From a virus, in IMG/VR virus record IMGVR_UViG_3300034374_008893, positions 1-31,769 of that record: 31,769 nt of DNA. One strand, written 5' to 3'. The notes beneath the pieces are model-generated. The model was not told where the DNA came from. It saw only the letters and a program-made list of their open reading frames with translations, and did no database searches. This document shows positions 1-9,000 of this stretch, one piece after another. Each line of letters starts with the position of its first letter. Within the stretch, counting starts at the first letter, position 1. Made by a program: the position numbers and the translations under genes.

Positions 1-1985
1 CGGGCGGCAGCACGGAGGCACTCGCTCAGCTGTTCGGTGGCGTGGAGGCCCTCATACCTGTCATGGCTCTGTCTGGTCAAGCGGGCGTCGACTTCGCTAA
101 TATCCTAGAGGATATGGCTGAGAAGGGCGGAGCTACTGAGGAGGCGTTCAACAAGATCGCCAACTCTCCGGGCTTCCAGCTCAACCGTGTCATGGCGGCG
201 ATAAAGGTAGAGGCCATCGAGCTAGGCTCCGCGATAGCCGACGCTCTCGTGCCTGCCATGAGGTTCCTCGCAGACAACCTGTCGAACATCATAGACCTGC
301 TGAAGGTCGCGACAGCGGCTACGGCTGCCTACTACGCGACCGTACGAGGCGGAGCTCTAATCACGGCCGTGACCCAGTTGGTCGCCCTAGAGAAGGCACT
401 CGGGGCCACGACTACGGCGCAGGCCCTAGCTTCTGCTGCCAGCAAGACGTTCACCCGAGCAACCGCGGGCGCCACCGGCGCCGTGCGAGCTCTGACCGTC
501 GCACTCATCGCCAACCCGGTCGGAGCCCTCGTCGCTCTCATAGCCGGCGCGGTTACAGCCCTCGTCTTGTTCGGCGACCAGATAAGCGTGACGGGCGACG
601 GTGTAGTGTCACTGCTCGACATCTTCCGAGCGCTCTTCAGCTTCGTGACCGACGCGCTAGGCCCCGTCGTCGAGTTCTTCAAAGACGCGTGGGATGGCAC
701 TGTGGACAGCGTGGGCGGATACCTCGGTGAGCTGCTCCAGTTCTTCGTTGACGTGCTAGGCAAGGTCCTCGAGTTCGCGAAGGACGTCGTCAACAAGTAC
801 ATCGGGCTTTGGGTCGGAGCCGTACAGGCCGTCATCGCCGCTTGGGGCATCTTCCCGGACGCATTGAAGGACATATTCATTCAGGCCCTCAACGGGGCCA
901 TCGGCCTGGTCGAGAGCGGCGTCAACAAGATGATCGGCCTGCTCAACGAGCTGCCCGGCGTAGACATAGGCGCCGTACAGTTCGAGGAGTTCGAGAACAA
1001 CGCTGCTGGAGCCGCGGCTCAGCTAGGACAAGCAGTGTCCGGAGCGTTCGGCGACGCGTTGAACCGAGACTACATCGGGGACGTGGCAAATGCCGTACTG
1101 GACCGCGCTCGTGAGATAGCAGAACGTCGCAGGGGTGAAGCAGTCGCAGACGCCGTCGCGCCGACAATCCCGACCGTGAACCCCGGGGGCATCAACATTC
1201 CGACGGCGGCTTCAGGCTCTAGCGGCGCAGCCGCTCAAGACGCTGAGAAGCTGAACGACGCGTTGAAGCTGCAGAAGGAACTGCTCGAAGGCATCCGTGG
1301 TCCCGCGACTGACTACGGTCAGAAGCTCGACGCCCTGTCCGCACTGCTCGACAAAGGCAAGATCAGCCTGGACGAGTACGAGAACGCGGTTCGAGACGTA
1401 CGCATCGAGTTCCTCGAGAGCCAGACGGACTTCACTTCCGGCTTCGAGCGCGGACTGCTCAAGATACAGCGCGACATAGACGACGTGGCCTCCCAGATCG
1501 AGGACGCTCTTACGAACGCCTTCCGCGGCGCAGAGGACGCACTCGTCGAGTTCGTGACGACCGGCAAGCTCGACTTCAAGTCCCTCGCAGAGAGCATCAT
1601 CGCTGACCTGGCTCGCATAGCCATACGTCAGGCAATCATCAAGCCCCTGACGAACGCCCTAGGGTCGTTCGCTAGCAGCTTCGGCGGGGGTTTTGGAGGA
1701 GGAGGCTTCGGTGGCGGCGGAGGAGGCCTAGGCTTTGCCACGGGCGGCGGCTTCACAGTCGGCGGCGGAGGCGGGGTTGACAGTCAGCTTGTACAGTTCC
1801 GAGCGTCACCGGGTGAGCGCGTGAACATCACACGTCCAGGCGAGAACCCCTCTGACGGCGGCGGAGGTCCTCGTCAAGTGGTATTCAATATCTCGACGCC
1901 GGACGTCCAAGGCTTCCGACAGTCAGAGGCTCAGATCGCTGCTCGCATGCAACGGATCGCTTCACGCGGAGACAGGGTGAGATAA
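1..1985 (+). CDS. Tail tape measure protein, 3' part (5' end outside window)
   Basis: The reading frame is open from base 3 to the stop at 1983-1985, so about 660 C-terminal codons of a longer gene are visible. Tape measure proteins span the tail lumen, set tail length and help DNA entry. The visible part starts in a region typical of the TP901/lambda-H type. A long hydrophobic stretch follows at about bases 480-590 (alternating Ala, Val, Leu), then Ala-rich helical segments. The C-terminal block 'ARIAIRQAIIKPLTNAL' and the Gly-rich run at about 1683-1790 are usual for the C-terminal domain of lambda-H-like proteins. It lies 1 base before the DUF2460 tail-tip gene, the normal order. The internal GTG at 42 is not the true start. 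Family assignment is firm; full length is unknown. Confidence 0.9.
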   Translation, partial: GGSTEALAQLFGGVEALIPVMALSGQAGVDFANILEDMAEKGGATEEAFNKIANSPGFQLNRVMAAIKVEAIELGSAIADALVPAMRFLADNLSNIIDLLKVATAATAAYYATVRGGALITAVTQLVALEKALGATTTAQALASAASKTFTRATAGATGAVRALTVALIANPVGALVALIAGAVTALVLFGDQISVTGDGVVSLLDIFRALFSFVTDALGPVVEFFKDAWDGTVDSVGGYLGELLQFFVDVLGKVLEFAKDVVNKYIGLWVGAVQAVIAAWGIFPDALKDIFIQALNGAIGLVESGVNKMIGLLNELPGVDIGAVQFEEFENNAAGAAAQLGQAVSGAFGDALNRDYIGDVANAVLDRAREIAERRRGEAVADAVAPTIPTVNPGGINIPTAASGSSGAAAQDAEKLNDALKLQKELLEGIRGPATDYGQKLDALSALLDKGKISLDEYENAVRDVRIEFLESQTDFTSGFERGLLKIQRDIDDVASQIEDALTNAFRGAEDALVEFVTTGKLDFKSLAESIIADLARIAIRQAIIKPLTNALGSFASSFGGGFGGGGFGGGGGGLGFATGGGFTVGGGGGVDSQLVQFRASPGERVNITRPGENPSDGGGGPRQVVFNISTPDVQGFRQSEAQIAARMQRIASRGDRVR

Positions 1986-1986
1986 G

Positions 1987-2754
1987 ATGACAGACTTTCA
2001 CGAGGTCCGGTTCCCGGACGACATAAGCAAGGGCTCGAGTGGCGGGCCGACACGTAGGACCGACATCGTCGAGCTCGTGTCAGGGCACGAGAAGAGGAAT
2101 GCGGCTCAAGCAAACTCGAAGCGTATGTACGATGCAGGCATCGGACTTAGAAATGTACAACATTTACATGCAATAATAGAATTTTGGGAGGCACGCTTCG
2201 GACAGCTATATGGCTTTAGATGGAAAGACTGGCTTGATTATAAAAGCAGCCGGGGAAAAGCTCAGCCTTCAGCCATAGATCAGGTACTAGGTACCGGAGA
2301 CGGCACTAACACAGTCTACAAAGTCTACAAGACTTACGGTGGCCCCGAAACAGCTTTTTACACTCGTAGGATTACAAAACTAGTGGAAGACAGCGTATTA
2401 GTTGCGCTAAACGGGACAGAGACCGACGAGTATTTGTACTCAGTAAATAAGGGCTTAATAATTTTCTTCAGTCCTCCGAGCGCAGGCGCTAAAATTACTG
2501 CGGGCTACGAGTTTGACGTTCCAGTTAGGTTTAATGCAGACAGTCTTATGATTAGTATTGATGCTTTTGAGGCGGGCTCAGTGCCAGCAGTAGAGATACG
2601 AGAACTAAAGCTTCAAGAGGCACCGGTTCCTATCGAGGCACAATATGCCGTAGATATTGCAGCAGTTTATGGCCTTAACGCCCTAATTGATTTGGCTAAC
2701 AAACTCGACAACACAGTTAACGTGGTCTATCCTGGAGTGCTATCATGCCCGTAA
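1987..2754 (+). CDS. DUF2460 distal tail protein, GTA g12-like
   Basis: A 255-residue protein matching the DUF2460/TIGR02217 family, the g12 homologue of Rhodobacter-type GTA tails, which forms part of the distal tail hub. Typical features are the N-terminal 'FHEVRFPDDISKGSSGGP', the 'RNVQHLHAIIEFWEARFGQLYGFRWKDW' region (residues about 56-83; key residues WEAR, GFRWKDW), and a C-terminal beta-rich half ending in 'VPVRFNADSL'. Length is near the family norm of about 210-250. The gene starts 1 base after the tape measure stop and overlaps the next gene by 10 bases. Codon use changes inside the gene: the first 150 bases or so are GC-rich like the neighbours, and from about 2140 on it becomes AT-rich. 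This suggests a recombination joint inside a conserved gene. Confidence 0.9.
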   Translation: MTDFHEVRFPDDISKGSSGGPTRRTDIVELVSGHEKRNAAQANSKRMYDAGIGLRNVQHLHAIIEFWEARFGQLYGFRWKDWLDYKSSRGKAQPSAIDQVLGTGDGTNTVYKVYKTYGGPETAFYTRRITKLVEDSVLVALNGTETDEYLYSVNKGLIIFFSPPSAGAKITAGYEFDVPVRFNADSLMISIDAFEAGSVPAVEIRELKLQEAPVPIEAQYAVDIAAVYGLNALIDLANKLDNTVNVVYPGVLSCP

Positions 2755-4690
2755 CATTAGAACAATTGACTACTCGGCTAGAAAACATTGACGTTGACGC
2801 CAACACACTGGGCAAGATTGTCAACGACGCCGCAGACACACCAAACGCCGGGCAGCCCAGCGGTACGGTTACAACACGCAGCGGGAATGTAGTCAAAAAT
2901 GCAGCGCGAGTATTGCAAGACCTTCGGCAGAATGCAACTTACAAAGTGCCAGTAGATTTCGGGGCAGGTTTACTCGTCGATGATCCGGCTTTCACCGTAC
3001 GCTATAATGGTAATATATATGCTCCTTCAAATGACTCTCCAAATTTTACGACAACTGCAACTTTTGTGCCCACTGAATGGGAGTTAGTTGCAAACCGTTC
3101 AGGAATGCCCTGGTTTGCGGAAATTTGTGCGGATGGGGTCTGGCGGGTCATTCTTGTAAAAATGGGGCAGTCGAATGCCGTCGGTAAGGGGGAGACGGGA
3201 GGTATAACTGCGTACAACTCCCTAGTCAAAGTGTATGATCAGCCTAACAATCAGATAGTCGAAGCAACTTATGGCTTTTTTAACACGCCAGACGCTGCGG
3301 ACATGGGCCTGACTACTGCGCATCGTATTGCTGAAAAATACGGCGTCGAAGTTATTGTGGTCGACAACGCGCAAGGGGGCTTATCGATTGACAACTGGCA
3401 CGAACCTCTGCAGGGAAACTCGGCTCCGACGCTAAACATGTGGACGCCGCTAACAACTGACGTACCGGCCGCACTTAGTCTCGCAGGGGCCACTAAGGCT
3501 CACATTCTATTTGCGCAAGGGGAGTCTGACTCGAATATGCCCCTTGACGAATATTACATAAAACTAGATGCCATCATCGACGATCTGATTGACAACCAGC
3601 CCTGGTTTGTCCGGGGTTTTTCGTTGTTCATGGACGTTGAAATGGGCACAGCAAACCTGGCGGGCAAGTCAGACAAGCAGATATGGTCGAAGCAGTTGCT
3701 TTCAGGCAAAAGACCTGATATTCATAAAATTTTGCGGACTAGACTTATGCCAATGAAGGACGCTCTGCATTTTTCTGGAGAGTCTACAGACGCTATTGGT
3801 GCAATGGCTGAACAAACCCTTACCGCTCCAGCCTTGAATACGTCAGTTGACGCATATATAGCTGATAATTCCATAATTGACTTACACCCAACAGGCACGA
3901 CCGGAGTGCTTTTTAACAACCTACAAGATATTTGGTACGCGGTTTCGGCTTCTCGCATTGAACCGTCTAAAATAGTCATAATAAATCTTAAGCCCGGAGA
4001 CCATATCTATAAAAGTTTGGTAGTTGACGCAGCTAATTCTAATCAGATTATTTTCAGAGGAGCTCCCGTATCTGGCACTGAGCCTACTGCTTCTAATCTT
4101 ACTGGAACGTATTCTACCGATCTTAGTGCTTGGGAAAGCTACTGGCCTTCGCGTTTGCGTCCTACAGGACAAGCTTTAGCTCTCGTGTCTCCGGTCTATG
4201 CTTTTGAAAACCTTTTAATAGCGGCAGACGTGAATGCCGACGGAGTTGTGTTAGGCTCTGAAACGGGGGACAGATATTCGGGTTCAAGCCAGTTTAAGAA
4301 AGTAGGTATCATAGGTTTCAATGAGGCTGGGGTTGAAGGTCGTTATGGTGGAAAACTTTTTGCCCCGGGGGCCTTAGGCAGCCCCGAGTTGTATATATCT
4401 CATTGTCAAGATGCATTAAAACTCAACGGCGCTCAGGTCTGGACGCAAGGAGCTTTAATTTCGCGAAATTTGCGATACGGAGTATATTGTGGCGGATTTT
4501 CCGACGCTTATGTTGACAATGCAGACATTGTAAACAATGCCTCTAATGATCTTTTTGTTGCCGGAGAGGCTCGGGCGACAATTCAGGCAAAGAACATGCT
4601 AACTGCTACTACGTCTAACCGGACTTATAATTCTACAGGAGGCTGGGGGCAAACAGTTTACGGCAATGATGGGGCTAGGTAGTGAAGAAA
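2140..4690. other. Low-GC mosaic segment in the tail-tip module
   Basis: From about 2140 to about 4690 base composition drops. Hand-counted 60-base lines give roughly 38-50 percent GC here, against 60-75 percent in lines at 1261, 7201 and 13081. The left edge falls inside the DUF2460 gene. The right edge falls at the first codons of the DUF2163 gene. The segment carries most of the DUF2460 gene and the whole tailspike gene. I read it as an exchanged host-recognition cassette brought in by homologous recombination through conserved tail genes. Edges are approximate because they were judged by eye. Confidence 0.75.
2745..4682 (+). CDS. Tailspike/tail fibre with SGNH (sialate O-acetylesterase-like) domain
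   Basis: A 645-residue protein with three visible parts. Residues 1-120 look like a tail-attachment region, including 'VRYNGNIYAPSNDSPNF', as in many phage fibre N-termini. Residues about 130-365 carry SGNH/carbohydrate-esterase motifs: GQSN at 141-144 (nucleophile Ser143), QGESD at 258-262, and Asp339/His342 in 'DALHF', a complete Ser-Asp-His set. Residues about 375-645 are repetitive short beta-strands typical of beta-helix tailspikes. I infer that it deacetylates or otherwise modifies surface polysaccharide during adsorption. It lies between the g12 and g13 homologues, where the GTA has no extra gene. It overlaps the upstream gene by 10 bases and the downstream one by 1. Its low GC suggests acquisition from elsewhere. 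The exact substrate cannot be told. Confidence 0.8.
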   Translation: MPVTLEQLTTRLENIDVDANTLGKIVNDAADTPNAGQPSGTVTTRSGNVVKNAARVLQDLRQNATYKVPVDFGAGLLVDDPAFTVRYNGNIYAPSNDSPNFTTTATFVPTEWELVANRSGMPWFAEICADGVWRVILVKMGQSNAVGKGETGGITAYNSLVKVYDQPNNQIVEATYGFFNTPDAADMGLTTAHRIAEKYGVEVIVVDNAQGGLSIDNWHEPLQGNSAPTLNMWTPLTTDVPAALSLAGATKAHILFAQGESDSNMPLDEYYIKLDAIIDDLIDNQPWFVRGFSLFMDVEMGTANLAGKSDKQIWSKQLLSGKRPDIHKILRTRLMPMKDALHFSGESTDAIGAMAEQTLTAPALNTSVDAYIADNSIIDLHPTGTTGVLFNNLQDIWYAVSASRIEPSKIVIINLKPGDHIYKSLVVDAANSNQIIFRGAPVSGTEPTASNLTGTYSTDLSAWESYWPSRLRPTGQALALVSPVYAFENLLIAADVNADGVVLGSETGDRYSGSSQFKKVGIIGFNEAGVEGRYGGKLFAPGALGSPELYISHCQDALKLNGAQVWTQGALISRNLRYGVYCGGFSDAYVDNADIVNNASNDLFVAGEARATIQAKNMLTATTSNRTYNSTGGWGQTVYGNDGAR

Positions 4691-5581
4691 TTATCTGCAG
4701 CTCTTCAAGACCACTTGGACGGCGAAGCAACAACCATGTGCTACTGCTGGCGGGTGACTCGTACGGACGGTATCGTTCAGGGCTTTACCGAACACGACGA
4801 AGATATCACGTTTGCGGGAACCACGTTTCTTGCGTCCTCGGGCTTCACGGCCACTCAGGTGCAACATAGTCTGGGTCTCGCAGTTGACAACCTAAACGTC
4901 GACGGCGCCTTGTCGAGCGACACGCTCAACGAAGATGACCTGGCAGCAGGCAAGTATGATGACGCGTTTGTCGAGCTCTTTTGGGTGAACTGGGCAGACG
5001 TGTCTCAGAGGATACTCAAGCAGACCGGGTACACGGGAGAGACGCAACGGACCGGCTTGGCGTTCTCTGCAGAGCTGCGAGGCCTCAGCACCCGTCTCGG
5101 GCAGACGCAGACGCGAACCTTCAAGCGAACGTGTGACGCGATAGTCGGCGACGCGGCTTGTAAGATCGACCTAACCGCGTCAACGTTCCGGGGTGCCGGC
5201 GAGGTACAGGCCGTGTACTCCCCACGGTCGTTCTCGGCTACCGGCATAGCCTCATATGATAGCAAGTGGTTCGATCAGGGCATACTCACCTGGACGTCCG
5301 GCCCGGCGTCGGGCACGTCGATCGACGTCAAGGCCCACGTCAAGGACGCGGGATTGGTGACTATCGAGCTATGGAACGCACCGGCCTTCGAGATCGAAGC
5401 AGGATGGGACTTCAACGTGACGGCCGGCTGTCAGAAGACCGTAGGCATGTGCACCACGAAGTTCAACAACCTCGTTAACTTCAGGGGCTTCCCGGCAATG
5501 CCAGGCTCCGACGCAGTCATCCGCAACCCCGACCCGTCTGCTCGCAACACCGGGTCTAGCACGACATCGAGTTCGAAGTGA
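4682..5581 (+). CDS. DUF2163 tail hub protein, GTA g13-like
   Basis: A 299-residue protein of the DUF2163/TIGR02218 family, equivalent to GTA g13, part of the distal tail hub. The N-terminal half has the usual 'WRVTRTDGIVQGFTEHDEDI' pattern. The middle has the conserved Cys region 'RTCDAIVGDAACKIDL' (about residues 150-165), and two further Cys follow near the C-terminus in 'GCQKTVGMC'; in this family such cysteines may bind a metal cluster. The GTG start overlaps the tailspike TAG by 1 base, so translation is probably coupled. The first dozen codons are AT-rich and the rest is GC-rich, marking the right edge of the mosaic segment. Length fits the family. Confidence 0.9.
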   Translation: MKKLSAALQDHLDGEATTMCYCWRVTRTDGIVQGFTEHDEDITFAGTTFLASSGFTATQVQHSLGLAVDNLNVDGALSSDTLNEDDLAAGKYDDAFVELFWVNWADVSQRILKQTGYTGETQRTGLAFSAELRGLSTRLGQTQTRTFKRTCDAIVGDAACKIDLTASTFRGAGEVQAVYSPRSFSATGIASYDSKWFDQGILTWTSGPASGTSIDVKAHVKDAGLVTIELWNAPAFEIEAGWDFNVTAGCQKTVGMCTTKFNNLVNFRGFPAMPGSDAVIRNPDPSARNTGSSTTSSSK

Positions 5582-6030
5582 TGACCCCTGTAGAAATAGC
5601 TCGCGACTGGATAGGAACGCCGTACCATCACCAAGAGAGCGTGAAGGCGGCAGGAACGGACTGCCTCGGCCTAATTCGCGGAGTGTGGCGCGAGCTGTAC
5701 GGTGCCGAACCGGAAGCACCGCCTCCGTACACACAGACTTGGGGCGACTACTCCAAGAGAGAGACGCTCCTCGAGGCCGCGTACCGGAACCTCGAACTGG
5801 TGGCCATGGCCGAGAACAAGAGGTTCGTGGTCAGGCCGAGAGACAAACACTGGGAACCCGGAGCCGTGCTGGTATTCCGTCGCACCCCCGGCGCCGTCGC
5901 CAAGCACTGTGCCATCCTCTCTGGAGACGAGAGCATGGTCCACGCCTATAGTGGTGTTGGCGTGCGGGAGACTAGCGTAGGTATTTGGGACAAGCGCGTG
6001 GCTGGCATATTCAGGTTTCCGGGCCACTGA
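5581..6030 (+). CDS. NlpC/P60 tail cysteine peptidase, GTA g14-like
   Basis: A 149-residue NlpC/P60-fold protein of the TIGR02219 phage type, equivalent to GTA g14. Catalytic Cys28 lies in 'GTDCLGLIRG' and a candidate His109 in 'AKHCAIL'; the length is typical. Such tail peptidases are thought to cut peptidoglycan peptides locally during DNA entry. I chose the ATG at 5581, which overlaps the upstream TGA as TGATG; an in-frame GTG at 5578 is an alternative that adds one residue. It follows the g13 homologue and precedes the megatron gene, the standard order. Confidence 0.9.
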   Translation: MTPVEIARDWIGTPYHHQESVKAAGTDCLGLIRGVWRELYGAEPEAPPPYTQTWGDYSKRETLLEAAYRNLELVAMAENKRFVVRPRDKHWEPGAVLVFRRTPGAVAKHCAILSGDESMVHAYSGVGVRETSVGIWDKRVAGIFRFPGH

Positions 6031-6048
6031 GCCGAAGGAGACACACGA

Positions 6049-9000
6049 ATGGCCACATACGTCTTAGGAGCTGTGGGTACAGCCATCGGCGGACCGATCG
6101 GCGGAGCAATCGGCTCCGCGCTAGGTAGCCTCATAGACGGCGCCATCATCGGAGCTCTCACTCCGGGCACCACCACGACAAACACAGGACCCCGACTGAC
6201 CGAACTCTCGTTGACGACGTCGACCGAGGGGGCGGTTGTTCCTCGCATATTCGGCAGGTGCCGCCTCGGTGGCCAGGTCATCTGGACTGCCCAGTTCAAG
6301 GAGACCGAGGTCGTCAACAGTCAGGAGAGCGGTGGCAAGGGAGGCGGGCCTACCCAGACCACCACTACCATCTCGTACGAGTATAGCCTCTCGTTTGCCG
6401 TCGCCTTTGCGGTCGGCAACCCTATGGCGCATCTCGGACGTGTGTGGATTGACAGCATCGAGACTGACCTCTCGAAGTTCAGCTTCAAGTTCTATCCGGG
6501 CTCAGAGACCCAGCAGCCCGACCCGACCATCGAGGCGATTGAGGGCTCGGGCAAGGTACCCGCCTACCGCGGCGTCGCGTATCTCGTGTTCGAGGACCTC
6601 CCCCTGGCCGACTACGGTAACCGCATGCCCCAGATCACGGCAGAGATCGTTGTACCGCTAGAGACTGACGAGGCTGACGACCTGACTAACATCGGCGAGG
6701 CCTGGCAGTTGATCCCCGCGACCGGGGAGCACATCTACGGCACACAGAAGTACACTCGGTCCGTGTCGAACAACTCCGGTGACGCGTCTAAGATCACCGA
6801 GAACATGCACAACAACTTCAACCAGCCTGACGTCGAGGTGTCGCTAGACATACTCGATCAGGTACAGCCGAACCTTGACGCGGTCTCGGTCGTTGTCTCT
6901 TGGTTCGGTACGGACCTCCGCGCCGGAGAGTGTCGTGTAATTCCGAAGGTAGAGGGACAGGACAGGTCCGTACAGCCGACCGACTGGGCAGTTGCGGGCT
7001 ACACCCGATCCACGGCGGAGCTAGTGAGCTACGACGCCGAAGGCAATCCCATATTCGGAGGCACTCCGTCAGACGTCACGGTCCGCGAGCTGGTGTCCCA
7101 CATCAAGAACGACCTCGGTAAGCGGGTAATGTTCTACCCGTTCATCCTCATGGACGTGCCGTCCGGCAACAGCCTTCCCAATCCGTATTCAGACAACGCG
7201 GCTTCCAACGGGCAGGCCGTGTTCCCCTGGCGCGGACGCATCACGTGCTCCCCGGCCCCGGGCTATGCGGGATCGCCGGACCAGACCGCTGCAGCGGCAA
7301 CCCAGGTCAACAACTGGTTCACGCGCACCGAGGGCTATAGGGCCATGGTGTTGCACTACGCCAACTTGCTCGACGACCTCATGGGGGCAGACGACGCGTT
7401 CGTCATTGGCTCGGAGCTCGTCGGCCTGACGAGTGTGCGTTCGAGCCCCGGCGCCGGTACTTATCCGGCCGTGACCCAACTCGCCACGTTGGCCGCCGAC
7501 GTATCGGCCATACTACCCGGCGACGTGAAGGTGAGCTACGCGGCCGACTGGTCCGAGTATCACTCGCACCGCCCGAACGACGGGACAAACGACGTCATAT
7601 TCAACATGGACCCCCTCTGGTCTTCGCCTCACATCGACTTCATCGGCATCGATAACTACCTGCCAATATCGGACTGGCGAGACGGTGCGGGGCACCTTGA
7701 CTATGACGCCGTCAACGGCCCTGTCTCGATATATGACAAGGACTACCTGGCCAGTAACATTGAGGGGGGAGAGTATTACGACTGGTTCTATGCCTCTACG
7801 GCTGACCGTAACAACCAGGTGCGGACGACGATCACAGACGGTGATCCTGCGAACGAGCCCTGGATATATCGCCAGAAGGACATTCGCAACTGGTGGCAGA
7901 ACGCCCACCATCATCGCCCGGGAGGGGCGCGTGTGAGCAGTAGCACTTCATGGACTGCCTCAAGCAAGCCTGTGTGGTTCACCGAGCTAGGAGCGCCGGC
8001 GATCGACAAGGCGACGAACCAACCAAACGTGTTCTACGATCCTAAGAGCTCCGAGAGCTTCTTCCCTTATCACTCAAGCGGTCAACGGGACGACCTCATA
8101 CAGCGTCTCTACCTTGAGGTCAGCCTGGCATATTGGAGGGACAACGGCGGGGCAATGATCGATCCGGCAAACATGTTCATCTGGACCTGGGACGCAAGAC
8201 CGTTTCCTGCTTATCCTAAACGGACCGACGTGTGGTCTGACGGTGCACAGTGGGTGCTAGGGCACTGGTTGTCAGGTCGTATCGATGGAGCCGTGCTGCC
8301 TCGTCTCGTTAGGAAGCTATGCCTTGAGGCGGGACTAGCCGACAGTCAGATAGACGTCGAGGGTCTGTACGGGCCAGAAGCTCTGGTTCGAGGCCTGCTG
8401 ATAGCGTCGAGCATGTCGGCTCGAGACATCATTGAGGCCTTATCGACGGCGTACCAGTTCAAGGGCTTCGAGAGCGAGGGCAAGATCAAGTTCGTCATGG
8501 ACATCAACCAGAAGTCTACGGAGCTACCGCTTGACGACCTCGTGTTGATAGGCGACGCGACTGCCCCGGTCACGGTGACACGCGGTCAAGAGACGGATTT
8601 GCCTAAGCGGGTAAACGTCTCGTACCTCGACGAGGTCAACAACTATCAGGCCGCCTCAATCGACGGACACAAGGGCACAGGCACTAGTCAAAACCAAATT
8701 GCCGTAGACTTCCCTCTCGTCTGGAGCGACGGCCAGGCTCGCGCGCTCGCGACCTCTTTGCTGTTCAAGGCATGGGCTGCACGTGAAAAGGGCGAGCTCG
8801 CTTTGCCTCATAGCTACATGTACCTCGACGCGGGTGACTTGGTCCGAGTGCCAGTAGGCAATCGCTCGGTCACTGGCCAGGTGTCAAACATCGACGACGG
8901 CATCGCGCGTCGTGCGGAGTTCGTCGGCTTTGACTTGTCCATTCTGTCGTCTCCCCGCTACGAGACCGACCTCAAGCTGCCGATAGTGACTGACCTCACA

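Noticed and set aside
332-880. 182-residue minus-strand open frame
   Set aside because: Antisense to the tape measure gene; low-complexity Ala/Ser/Thr text and no sensible ribosome site.
1683-1790. Gly-rich run that looks like a tandem DNA repeat
   Set aside because: The codons vary and the run sits where lambda-H-like C-termini are Gly-rich, so it is low-complexity coding sequence.
2745-4682. Possible diversity-generating retroelement target in the tailspike
   Set aside because: No reverse transcriptase gene and no matching template/variable repeat pair is visible in the window.
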